Below, piece after piece: positions 16,799-24,534 of a DNA stretch of 44,388 nt. Source of the DNA: Phyllobacteriaceae bacterium (GTDB taxonomy: Bacteria > Pseudomonadota > Alphaproteobacteria > Rhizobiales > Rhizobiaceae); assembly GCA_023954255.1 (NCBI GenBank), contig JAMLIH010000020.1, positions 1-44,388 on the forward strand, written 5' to 3'. Position 1 is the stretch's first letter. Each line of letters begins with the position of its first letter. The position numbers and the translations under genes were made by a program. The notes under the pieces are model-generated. The model was given only the letters and a program-made list of their open reading frames with translations. It was not told the origin of the DNA and searched no databases.

Positions 16799-17220
16799 CG
16801 ATCGGAATTCCCGCTATCGGCATGCCTCACATGGAAATGCGAGAATGCCCCCCTGAGGCCATACCGGGTCGACAGATAGATCGGCAGTCCGAGCGCCAGC
16901 ACGGCAAAAAGCGTCAGTCCGGACCAGTAGTCGCTTGCCGACAGGCCGCCGGTCGCCCAGCTTGCAATGAAGACGGCGACGACGATGCCGAAGACGCCGA
17001 TGCCGAGTGCCGCCTCACCCTGCTTGAAGCCGGTGTCGAAAATGGCATTGACCACGAAATGCGCTGCAAATCCGGCCACGATCGCGGCAATACCCGCCAC
17101 GGAAACAGCGTAGGAATCGCGCGAAAAACCCTCGAGCAACAGGGCAAGCCCCCCGAAGCCGAGCACCGCCCAGATCGAGAAGACCAGCAGATCGCGTTCA
17201 ACCATGGCTGACTTGGACAT
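16795..17220 (-). CDS. Four-helix membrane protein coupled to the symporter
   Basis: I do not recognise a named family. The 141-residue protein has four hydrophobic segments (roughly residues 10-28, 38-60, 70-90 and 100-118) and a hydrophilic C-terminus with FSHFHVRHADSGNSDR. Its stop overlaps the symporter start by 4 bases, so the two are translationally coupled. A small accessory subunit of the transporter is the simplest guess. GGAG lies 8 bases before the ATG. Confidence 0.7.
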   Translation of the reverse strand: MSKSAMVERDLLVFSIWAVLGFGGLALLLEGFSRDSYAVSVAGIAAIVAGFAAHFVVNAIFDTGFKQGEAALGIGVFGIVVAVFIASWATGGLSASDYWSGLTLFAVLALGLPIYLSTRYGLRGAFSHFHVRHADSGNSDR

Positions 17221-17288
17221 TCAGCGGCTCCGGTTTGGCCGCGGCAGCGGGATATGCCGCCGCGTGCTCCTTGCTTCCAGATGCGACC

Positions 17289-19001
17289 TCACTTTGCTTT
17301 CGGCTTCCCGGAAGATTTGGGCCCGGTTGCCTTGACGGTCTTCGTCTCGGGAGCGGAAGGCTCGGTGTAGACGATCTTCGAAAGGTCCTGCAGCGTGTGG
17401 GTGCGGTGCACATCGTCGGCGCTGAGGCCGATCTCGTTGAGCAACTGGTCGACGAACGGCGCCTGGGAGCGATAGCGCAGCGCGGATGAAACCACCTGAT
17501 CGGCAAGATTGCCGTCCCTGGGTCCCTTGCCGTCGCCATCGCCACCGCCGGAACCTCCGCCGGCGCCGCCCGATCCGCCGGTTCCGGAGAATCCCGGCAT
17601 GCCGTCGACATGGAGGATCTTGATGCCCTCGATCTTTTCCATCGGCTTCACGCTCTCGCGAATGATGGAGGGGAGGTTCTCCACCAGCGCCCTGTGCAGC
17701 GCACTGCGGCGGCTGGCATCCGAGCGCAGGTTTTCCGCCTCGTTGAGCTTGCGCTTGCCTTCGGCATCCACCTTGTAGCGTTCAGCCAGCGCAGCAACCG
17801 CGATCCGGTCTGCATCGGCGCGGTCCTTGGAAGCTGCCTTTTCGGCTTCAGCGAGGATTTTCTCGCGGGCTGCTTCAGCTTCCGCGATCTTCTGGGCCTC
17901 GAGAAGCTGGATGGCCTTCTGGCGGGTGGCGATCTCGGTATCGCGGATGGTCTGAACCTTCTCCTGAGCCTCGATCATTTTCGCCCGTGCGGCCTCGGCC
18001 TGGGTCTGCGCCTCGGAACGCTCCTTCGATTTCTTCGAAATGGCGATTTCGCGCTCCTGCTCCTCGATCTGCAGGGCTTCCTTGCGCTTGATGTCGATTC
18101 GCTCGACTTCCTTCTCCATCTCGATGCGGGCGCGCTCGACCGCTTCCCGTTCCTTCAGCTTGATCTCCTCGATCTCACGTTCGCGGGCTGCGTTCTCGTT
18201 GGAAATCTCCGCCTTGCGCTGCGCGCGCTGGATCGACACCTCGGCGTCATGGGCGAGCCGGGCATACTCGGTGTCGCGCTGGATTTCGAGCGACCGCTTT
18301 TCCGCCTCAAGGTTCTTCGCCCGCATGGCGACCATCGTGTCCTTTTCGATGTCGTTGCGCTTCTTCTTGCGGCTCTCGATCTGCTCGGTGAGGATCGTAA
18401 GACCTTCGGCATCGAAGGTGTTGGAGGGATCGAACAGGGAGATGTCGGTCTGGTCGAGCGAGGTCAACGAGACCGATTCCAGTTCCAGCCCGTCGAGTGC
18501 AAGACTTTCAGCCACCTCCTTGCGGACCTCCTTGACGAAGTCGTGGCGGTGCTCATGGATCTGTTCGAGCGTCATCTTGGCTGCGGCACCGCCCATGGCA
18601 TCGACAAACCGGCCCTGGATCAGGTCCTTGAGCTGTTCGGCATGCATGGTGCGATTGCCGAGCGAGCGTGCAGCGGTTGCCACGGCGGCGGTTTCCGGCT
18701 GGACCCTGACGTAGAATTCCACCGTCAGTTCAACCCGCATGCGGTCCTTGGTGATCAGGGACTTCTCACGCGCCCGGACGATTTCCAGGCGCAGTGTGTT
18801 CATGTTGACCTCGGTAATGTCATGCAGGATCGGCAGAACAAACGCTCCGCCGCCCATGACCACCTTTTCACCTCCGAAACCGGTTCTCACAAACGAGATG
18901 TCCTTGGTCGACCGGCGGTAGAGCCAGTGCAGGAGATAGGCGCAGACCGCGATGACGATCGCCGCCAGGATGATGATTGCAATAAAATCTGCACCCTTCA
19001 T
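17289..19001 (-). CDS. Flotillin/SPFH-domain protein with glycine-rich linker
   Basis: Flotillins scaffold ordered membrane microdomains. The 570-residue protein has an N-terminal membrane anchor (about 6-28), an SPFH region (about 30-205, with ISFVRTGFGGEKVVMGGGAF and the LESVSLTSLDQTDISLFDP segment), a long charged coiled coil (about 210-430, Glu/Lys/Arg-rich with AEAARAKMIEAQEKV), then a Gly/Ser-rich linker near residues 467-490 and a C-terminal tail ending KSSGKPKAK. It lies 51 bases downstream of the rhodopsin homologue and 68 bases upstream of the four-helix protein. An AGGGA-type ribosome-binding site precedes MKGADFIAII. Flotillin/YqiK-like by domain order; its client here is unknown. 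Confidence 0.88.
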   Translation of the reverse strand: MKGADFIAIIILAAIVIAVCAYLLHWLYRRSTKDISFVRTGFGGEKVVMGGGAFVLPILHDITEVNMNTLRLEIVRAREKSLITKDRMRVELTVEFYVRVQPETAAVATAARSLGNRTMHAEQLKDLIQGRFVDAMGGAAAKMTLEQIHEHRHDFVKEVRKEVAESLALDGLELESVSLTSLDQTDISLFDPSNTFDAEGLTILTEQIESRKKKRNDIEKDTMVAMRAKNLEAEKRSLEIQRDTEYARLAHDAEVSIQRAQRKAEISNENAAREREIEEIKLKEREAVERARIEMEKEVERIDIKRKEALQIEEQEREIAISKKSKERSEAQTQAEAARAKMIEAQEKVQTIRDTEIATRQKAIQLLEAQKIAEAEAAREKILAEAEKAASKDRADADRIAVAALAERYKVDAEGKRKLNEAENLRSDASRRSALHRALVENLPSIIRESVKPMEKIEGIKILHVDGMPGFSGTGGSGGAGGGSGGGDGDGKGPRDGNLADQVVSSALRYRSQAPFVDQLLNEIGLSADDVHRTHTLQDLSKIVYTEPSAPETKTVKATGPKSSGKPKAK

Positions 19002-19052
19002 TGGTTTGTCCCTTCACATTTGTATGCAAGTTTCCGGTTGGCGCTCAGATGA

Positions 19053-19760
19053 TCAGTTCTGTTCATTCCGGCTCCCCTCACTGTCGAGCATGGCTGAGGC
19101 CAGAACGGCGACCCCGAATGCCATCCGGTTAAGAAAATCGGCAATGTTGTAGGCGACAGACAGCGAGCCGTCGTCGACATAGCCGGCGAAAGAGGTAATG
19201 AAGTTGCCGAGCGGATAAATCGCCCAGCCGACCGTCACGATCAGCCTCAGCCAGAAATATCCGCGCCGCACCGGCTCGCTCGCCGAGTTGCGGATGACTT
19301 CGTCCATCTTTCCGAAGAAAAGTTCGCCGAGCACATAGAGCCAGAAAACAAGCCCGATCAGGAAGGCGAGCGTGGCGTGCATGAAGCCTGCTTCACCGAG
19401 ATAGCGCACGAACACCATCAGGATCGAGACGATCGTCAGCCGCCAGAACAGGCCGATGCCGAGCTTTCCGCAGCGCCGGGCAAGAAAATAGAGTGCCAGC
19501 ACCTGAAGCGGCATGGAAACGGCCCAGCCGACATAGTGATAGACGACCGGAACCATCTTGCTGGCAGCCCATGCCTCGCGCGCCTCGAACATCGCGCCAA
19601 CGCCGACAAGGGCGGCCAGAGCACAAAGCGCCACCGGCAGTTTCCAGCCACGGTTCACCCATCCGGTTCCGAGCAGCAGAAGTACGCTTGTGGCGACCAG
19701 ACCGAGCGTCGCCGTCGAATAGCTTGCCGCCGTCAGGTCTGCAGTTTCGAACACTGCCAT
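19053..19760 (-). CDS. Microbial rhodopsin homologue lacking the retinal-binding lysine
   Basis: Seven-helix protein of 235 residues that aligns along its length with proteorhodopsin. Conserved fold positions include W79 and P84 in helix C (YHYVGWAVSMPLQV), GEAG in helix D/E (YLGEAGFMHATLAF), W179/Y182/P183 in helix F (GWAIYPLGNF) and D208 in helix G (YNIADFLNRMAFG). The Schiff-base lysine of helix G is Arg212 (codon CGG) and helix G has no lysine at all. In helix C the Arg, Asp counterion, Thr and Glu donor positions are His75, Gly78, Ser82 and Ala89. Retinal attachment and proton pumping are therefore not expected. The frame is intact with GGAG before the ATG, so it is not a pseudogene by appearance. 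It lies 49 bases after an ABC permease gene and 51 before the flotillin gene. Confidence 0.88.
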   Translation of the reverse strand: MAVFETADLTAASYSTATLGLVATSVLLLLGTGWVNRGWKLPVALCALAALVGVGAMFEAREAWAASKMVPVVYHYVGWAVSMPLQVLALYFLARRCGKLGIGLFWRLTIVSILMVFVRYLGEAGFMHATLAFLIGLVFWLYVLGELFFGKMDEVIRNSASEPVRRGYFWLRLIVTVGWAIYPLGNFITSFAGYVDDGSLSVAYNIADFLNRMAFGVAVLASAMLDSEGSRNEQN

Positions 19761-19809
19761 CTCTATGCACTCCCCTTGCGATACACGATCATGATCATTT
19801 CATGCCTTT

Positions 19810-21183
19810 CTAGATTTGCGTCCTGATGTGCGGCGAGCGCGCATAGAGCGCCACCATGGGCAGGATCAGCAGACCGAAGATGAATTGCTGCCACTCGAAG
19901 TCGAGCCCGATGCCGATCAGGAACGACGAAAGCACCTGGAGAACCAGAACGCCGATAACGGTGAAACCGTAGCCGCCCTGCCCGCCGAGAAGCGACGTTC
20001 CGCCGACAACGACCGCGGCCAGCGTCAGGAACAGGTACTGGTCGCCAACACCGATGAAGCCACCACCGGACCAGCCGAGCAGCAGTCCGCCCGTCAATGC
20101 GGCGAAGAAGCCGGAGATCGCATACATCATGACCCAGTAGGCCAGTTCCGAAATCATAACCCGCTTGGCCGACGTGCGGTTGACGCCAAGCGCGTAGAGA
20201 TAGCGGCCATAGACCGTCAGGCGCATGCCGGCGATCAGCACGATGAGCACCAGCGCCCAGATGGCGATAACGGGCGGGAACGGCAGGCCGAAGGTCGTGC
20301 CGTTCATGGCGGCAAGGTTCGAAAGCCAGGGCGGAACCTGACCGAAGACGTTGCCGGAATAGGCGGAGCCGATGGAGGTGATGATCTGGACGCCGCCGGA
20401 AATCGCAAAGCCGGTTCCCAGCGTGACGATCAGCGCCTGACCCTGCAGGCGGTAGCTCAGAAAGCCGTTGATGACGCCGAGAAGCGTACCGACAGCAAGG
20501 ACGATGATCGCTGCCAGCCAGGGCGGAACCCCGAGGCCGATCAGGTAGAGCAGCCCGACATTGGCAGCGCCGATGATGAAGGGGATCGACAGGTCGAGCC
20601 CGCCCAGCAGGGCAACCAGCGTCTGGCCGACAGAGGCGATGCCGAGGAAGGAGGCAAACAGCAGCATCGACTTGATGTTGTTGGCGGAAGCAAAGCCCTC
20701 GATGTTCATCGAACCGATGGAGAACAGGCCGCACAGCACCATGATGCCGATGAAGGCGGAGCGGTTTTCCTGGAAATGGCGGCCAAGCGTTCGCGTCAGA
20801 ACGATGATCGTCAGGATGATGAGGAATGAAACGATGTTCCAGACATTGAAGAAGCCGTCGATCGTCAGCGACAGGATCAGGAACAGGGCCAGCAATACAA
20901 GCAGACCGTAGATTGCGGGGCGGAACTGCAGCCAGACCCTTCTGCCCTCGCTTATCTGGCCTTCCTCGACGGGTTCGCCGCTGCCGGTGAACTGGCCCAG
21001 CACGAAGCGCCAGCCCCATACAAAGGCGGCAAGCGTGGCGATGGCGGACAGAATGATGATCTGGACCGAAACGCCCTGAATGAAACCGAACACCACGCCG
21101 ATGGCCGTCAGGATGATCCCCGCGGCAACACCGATGATCGTCGCCGGCAATCCGAGCCGGGGCAATGCGGGGGCGGGCGTCAT
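19810..21183 (-). CDS. Rbs-type ABC transporter permease with N-terminal membrane extension
   Basis: Branched-chain/ribose-type permease (BPD_transp_2), 457 residues against about 320 for RbsC. The core includes GIASVGQTLVALLGGLDLSIP, GVINGFLSYRLQGQALIVTLGTG, and YALGVNRTSAKRVMI near the C-terminus, the coupling region. The first 100 residues or so are extra: two helices (about 13-35 and 40-62) and a polar loop with GSGEPVEEGQISEG before the core begins. It overlaps the preceding permease gene by 4 bases (ATGA) and is followed after 49 bases by the rhodopsin homologue. With its partner it probably forms a heterodimeric channel. Confidence 0.87.
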   Translation of the reverse strand: MTPAPALPRLGLPATIIGVAAGIILTAIGVVFGFIQGVSVQIIILSAIATLAAFVWGWRFVLGQFTGSGEPVEEGQISEGRRVWLQFRPAIYGLLVLLALFLILSLTIDGFFNVWNIVSFLIILTIIVLTRTLGRHFQENRSAFIGIMVLCGLFSIGSMNIEGFASANNIKSMLLFASFLGIASVGQTLVALLGGLDLSIPFIIGAANVGLLYLIGLGVPPWLAAIIVLAVGTLLGVINGFLSYRLQGQALIVTLGTGFAISGGVQIITSIGSAYSGNVFGQVPPWLSNLAAMNGTTFGLPFPPVIAIWALVLIVLIAGMRLTVYGRYLYALGVNRTSAKRVMISELAYWVMMYAISGFFAALTGGLLLGWSGGGFIGVGDQYLFLTLAAVVVGGTSLLGGQGGYGFTVIGVLVLQVLSSFLIGIGLDFEWQQFIFGLLILPMVALYARSPHIRTQI

Positions 21184-22625
21184 CGGCTGTCCTCCACATT
21201 GGTTGCGGGAGTACCGGCCGGCGCACCTTCGCGCATCACATAAGCCGCCAGCAGCACCAGCGCTGCGACCACCACGGCCACGGCAGGTGCGATGGTCCGG
21301 CGGTCGGACTGGCTGACGGCGATGCGGACGAAGAATGCGATGACGATGAGCAGCAGCGCCGACAGGATCATCGGTGCAGCCTCACGGCGCAATTCGTCGT
21401 CGCCGGAATCCGGCGACCCAACCTCCAGCGGACCGACATAAAGCTGATCCGGTGCAATCGGCTGAAGCTGCTGAACGACGGCTGTCTGTTCGGGCTCGAC
21501 ATTGCGGGCGCGCGGATCGCGATCGTTCGTTGCATGCAGGATGACGCCGAGCGCGATCACGCCAAGCACGACGAAATAGAGAACCGGCGAGAAATTGCGG
21601 ATGTGACGCTGGATGAAGGGAACGATCAGCGTGAGCAGCAGGGAAATGACGAGGATCGAGCCATACGCCAGATTGGTAACGAAGCTCTGCACCGCGCCGA
21701 AGTTGAAGGTCGCCAGGACAAAGGTGATCAGATAGAGGTTCACGGCGCCCAGGAACGAGCCGAAAACACCGGCGCGGCCACCGGCAAGCGAGGCGCCGCC
21801 CAGCACCAGCGCGGTGACTGCAATCAGCGTGTAGGTGGTGCCCTGCGAGGGATCGCCGGAGGAAATCAGTGCGGTGAAGTCGATCGCGGCAAGTCCGGCA
21901 AATCCGCCGGATATGATGTGTGCGCCGATGCGTACCAGGAAGATCGGGACACCGGAGGTGTAGGCTGCGCGTTCATCCGAGCCCATCAACCTGAGATGGG
22001 TGTAGAAGGCCGTGCGGGTAAACAGCAGCCAGGCGATGGTTGCCAGCACCAGGATCACGAATACCGGGGAGAAGATCGAGGTTCCCAGCCCCCAGTCGGC
22101 CATGAATTGCGGTGCCATGCCGCCGGGACGCGGCAGGATGACCAGATTGATGCCCGACAGTGCCAGATAGCCCGAAAGCGAGACGATGATGGGCTGCACC
22201 CGGACATAGATGACGATCAGCGCAAAGATGAACTGGTAAAGCGCGCCGATGAAAATCGCATAGGCAAATATGACAATGGGATTTCCGAGAATTTCCGCGG
22301 CATAGAGCTGGACCAGCGTTACGTTGATGAAGCCGATCAGCGGCCCGATGGACAGGTCCACCGTGCCACGCCCCGAGATCACCGACGCCATCAGCGCATA
22401 GGTCGCCAGGATGAGCGGCGTGGCGACAATGATGGCACTGCCGATGCCGTTGGACGACATCAGGCTCGGCGAACGCAGGACCGCGAGACCGAGCAACAGG
22501 AAGAACAGGGTAATCGGCACGAGCAGGAACGGGTTCGCCCTGCCGCCGCGCGCCAGTTCGACCGGAGCCTCCGCGACTTCCGCCGCCGCCGTTTCCATGC
22601 GCAGGGGAGCGGTCATCCCGGTCAT
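21180..22625 (-). CDS. Rbs-type ABC transporter permease with C-terminal membrane extension
   Basis: BPD_transp_2 permease of 481 residues. The core has MASVISGRGTVDLSIGPLIG, YVRVQPIIVSLSGYLALSG and the coupling segment HLRLMGSDERAAYTSGVP. After the usual last core helix there is an additional helix (PVLYFVVLGVIALGVIL), a polar loop of about 50 residues and two further helices (about 419-438 and 446-464), which RbsC lacks. It overlaps both the ATPase gene and the second permease gene by 4 bases. A second start lies 9 bases downstream. Confidence 0.87.
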   Translation of the reverse strand: MTGMTAPLRMETAAAEVAEAPVELARGGRANPFLLVPITLFFLLLGLAVLRSPSLMSSNGIGSAIIVATPLILATYALMASVISGRGTVDLSIGPLIGFINVTLVQLYAAEILGNPIVIFAYAIFIGALYQFIFALIVIYVRVQPIIVSLSGYLALSGINLVILPRPGGMAPQFMADWGLGTSIFSPVFVILVLATIAWLLFTRTAFYTHLRLMGSDERAAYTSGVPIFLVRIGAHIISGGFAGLAAIDFTALISSGDPSQGTTYTLIAVTALVLGGASLAGGRAGVFGSFLGAVNLYLITFVLATFNFGAVQSFVTNLAYGSILVISLLLTLIVPFIQRHIRNFSPVLYFVVLGVIALGVILHATNDRDPRARNVEPEQTAVVQQLQPIAPDQLYVGPLEVGSPDSGDDELRREAAPMILSALLLIVIAFFVRIAVSQSDRRTIAPAVAVVVAALVLLAAYVMREGAPAGTPATNVEDSR

Positions 22626-24457
22626 CGGCCGGCCCCTCCCGGTCCGATCTCGCGCGCCTCGCCATTGGCCCTCTCGAACTCGACGATGCGGATCGGCTTG
22701 GATGCCCGGACGGGTTCGACATTGCGTGGCGCCGTCTGCCGGGCGGAGACCGTTTCACGAATCTTGACCGAGCCGGGCAGAACGATCGTCTGCGGCCCGT
22801 CATCCTTTGCAACCCCGCGCGACAGCGGCGCGTGACCGTGACCACCGGCAGCCTTGCCATCGGGGGTGAGCGAGGGTTTCAGCCCGTAGGCCGACTTCAG
22901 CCCGGAACCGTCCGTCTGGCCGAACATCGCTTCGAGCACCTTTTTCGGGTCGAGCGATCGGCCGTCGAATGCGTCGAAGGGCTTGCCGTCCCTGAAGACG
23001 ATGACACGGGTTGCAAAGCCCATGAATTCCTCAAGCTCCGAGGACATGTAGACAATGCATTTTCCGTCGCCCGCAAAGGTGCGCAGATGCTTGTAGAGTT
23101 CGGTTTTGGCACCAACGTCGATGCCGCGGGCCGGATCGTTGAGGACGATGACGTCAGGCCGCATCGCAAAGCCGCGACCGATCAGAACCTTCTGCTGATT
23201 GCCGCCGGAAAGCGACGTGATCAGGTCCTCGCGCATGCCGAACTTGATCATCAGATTGTCGGCTTCTCGCCGGAAGATGGAACCCAGCGTTCCCCAGTCG
23301 ATCAGGCCCAGAATGCCGCCGCGCCTTTTTTCCCGGTAGAGCGGCATCATCATGTTTTCGAAGATCGACAGCGAGGCGAAGATGCCCTCGCGCTTGCGGT
23401 CGCCGGAGACATAGGCGATCCTGTTTTTCACCGCATCGGAAAGCGAGCGGACGGCCTGAAACTCTCCGTTGCGGTCTGCCACGCTAATGGTGCCCTGCAG
23501 GACCGGCTCCACGCCGGCGATGGCGCGAACGAAGGCATCCTGTCCCTGGCCATCGAGGCCGGCAATGCCAACGATCTCTCCGCGCCGCAGGTCGAAGTCG
23601 AACGGTTCGGCACCCGCCCACACGGAGACCTTCTCGCCACTCATGGCAAGCCTGCCGTCCGAAGGCTGCGGCGCCTCATGGGCATGAGAGTGGCCGGCAT
23701 CCTCGTCGCCGGTCATCAGGGCAAGCAGGTTCTTCTCGGTGATCTGCTCCTTTTCCAGAACCCCCACGTCGCGCCCGTCACGCAACACGGTGGCGCGATC
23801 GGAAATGCGGATCAGCTCGGCAATGCGGTGGGTGACGATCAGGATCGTCGTGCCGGCATCGCGCAGGGTCCGCATCTTGGCAAACAGGCGTTCGGTGCTG
23901 TCGAAGTCGAGCGCGGCCGAGCTTTCATCGAGAATCAGGATCCTGGGTTCGCTGACAAGCGCCCGGGCAATCGTGATCCACTGCTTCAGCCCGAGGGGCA
24001 GGGTTCCGACGATGGCATGGGGATCGATCGGCTCGCCCGCCAGTTCCTGCATCAGCTGGGCGGCAAGATGCACCTTGCGTTCCTGGGACAGGTTCTTGGA
24101 AAACAGCGCATCGGCGCCCATGAAAATGTTGTCGGCAACGGTACTTTCATCGGCCACCAGAACTTCCTGGTAGACGGTGGAAATACCGAGTGCCTTGCTT
24201 TCAGCAGGCGTCGAGGGGGTTTCTCCGAGGATCGATACCGATCCGGAATCGACCGGCAGCACGCCGGAAACCACTTTCGCCATGGTCGACTTGCCACACC
24301 CATTGCCGCCGACGATGGCGTGAATCTCTCCGGCGCGAGCCGAAAAGCTCACCCCGTCGAGCGCCCGCGTGGGCCCGAAGAATTTCTTCACATTGCGCAC
24401 GGTGATCGTTTCGTGACCGTTCGCGGATTGTGACTTGTCTTCTGTGTTGGTCGGCAT
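22622..24457 (-). CDS. Rbs-type ABC transporter ATP-binding protein (two nucleotide-binding domains)
   Basis: Tandem ATPase of the RbsA/MglA class, 611 residues (RbsA is about 500). The first domain has Walker A GGNGCGKST (50-58) and Walker B ILILDESSAALDFD; its signature is LPLGLKQWITIARAL, far from LSGGQ. The second domain has the degenerate Walker A typical of RbsA (GIAGLDGQGQDAF) with a canonical signature (SLSGGNQQKVLIGRG). About 100 extra residues follow, polar and rich in Pro/Lys/Arg, ending REIGPGGAGR. The start at 24457 (MPTNTEDKSQ) is chosen because the residues before it are out of family; the ribosome-binding site is weak. Confidence 0.88.
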   Translation of the reverse strand: MPTNTEDKSQSANGHETITVRNVKKFFGPTRALDGVSFSARAGEIHAIVGGNGCGKSTMAKVVSGVLPVDSGSVSILGETPSTPAESKALGISTVYQEVLVADESTVADNIFMGADALFSKNLSQERKVHLAAQLMQELAGEPIDPHAIVGTLPLGLKQWITIARALVSEPRILILDESSAALDFDSTERLFAKMRTLRDAGTTILIVTHRIAELIRISDRATVLRDGRDVGVLEKEQITEKNLLALMTGDEDAGHSHAHEAPQPSDGRLAMSGEKVSVWAGAEPFDFDLRRGEIVGIAGLDGQGQDAFVRAIAGVEPVLQGTISVADRNGEFQAVRSLSDAVKNRIAYVSGDRKREGIFASLSIFENMMMPLYREKRRGGILGLIDWGTLGSIFRREADNLMIKFGMREDLITSLSGGNQQKVLIGRGFAMRPDVIVLNDPARGIDVGAKTELYKHLRTFAGDGKCIVYMSSELEEFMGFATRVIVFRDGKPFDAFDGRSLDPKKVLEAMFGQTDGSGLKSAYGLKPSLTPDGKAAGGHGHAPLSRGVAKDDGPQTIVLPGSVKIRETVSARQTAPRNVEPVRASKPIRIVEFERANGEAREIGPGGAGR

Positions 24458-24487
24458 CGGTACTTTGTCGTCCGGTGAAACAGTGCC

Positions 24488-24514
24488 GGCCGCCGCCAGA
24501 ACATGGCGGCGGCC
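24488..24514 (-). other. Perfect 10-bp hairpin between binding-protein and ATPase genes
   Basis: GGCCGCCGCC (24488-24497) and GGCGGCGGCC (24505-24514) flank a 7-base loop. It starts 20 bases after the binding-protein stop on the coding strand and no T tract follows, so an mRNA-stabilising or attenuating hairpin favouring the binding protein is likely, as in the glp operon of this window. Confidence 0.55.
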
Positions 24515-24534
24515 CTTTCTTTCAGCCTGCGGGA

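Noticed and set aside
19100-19160. The missing rhodopsin lysine as a sequencing error
   Set aside because: The codon is CGG; Lys (AAA/AAG) would need two base changes, and other functional residues are replaced as well, so an error is unlikely, though raw reads were not seen.
19053-19760. Proton-pumping or sensory rhodopsin with retinal
   Set aside because: The Schiff-base lysine, counterion and donor positions are all lost and no retinal synthesis gene is in the window.
19763-24433. Long open frames antisense to or in another frame of the Rbs-type ABC genes (for example 21165-22835 and 22832-24433 on the plus strand, 19763-21226 in another minus frame)
   Set aside because: The permease and ATPase frames carry clear family motifs and overlapping start/stop codons; the alternatives are low-complexity Arg/His/Asp-rich shadows.
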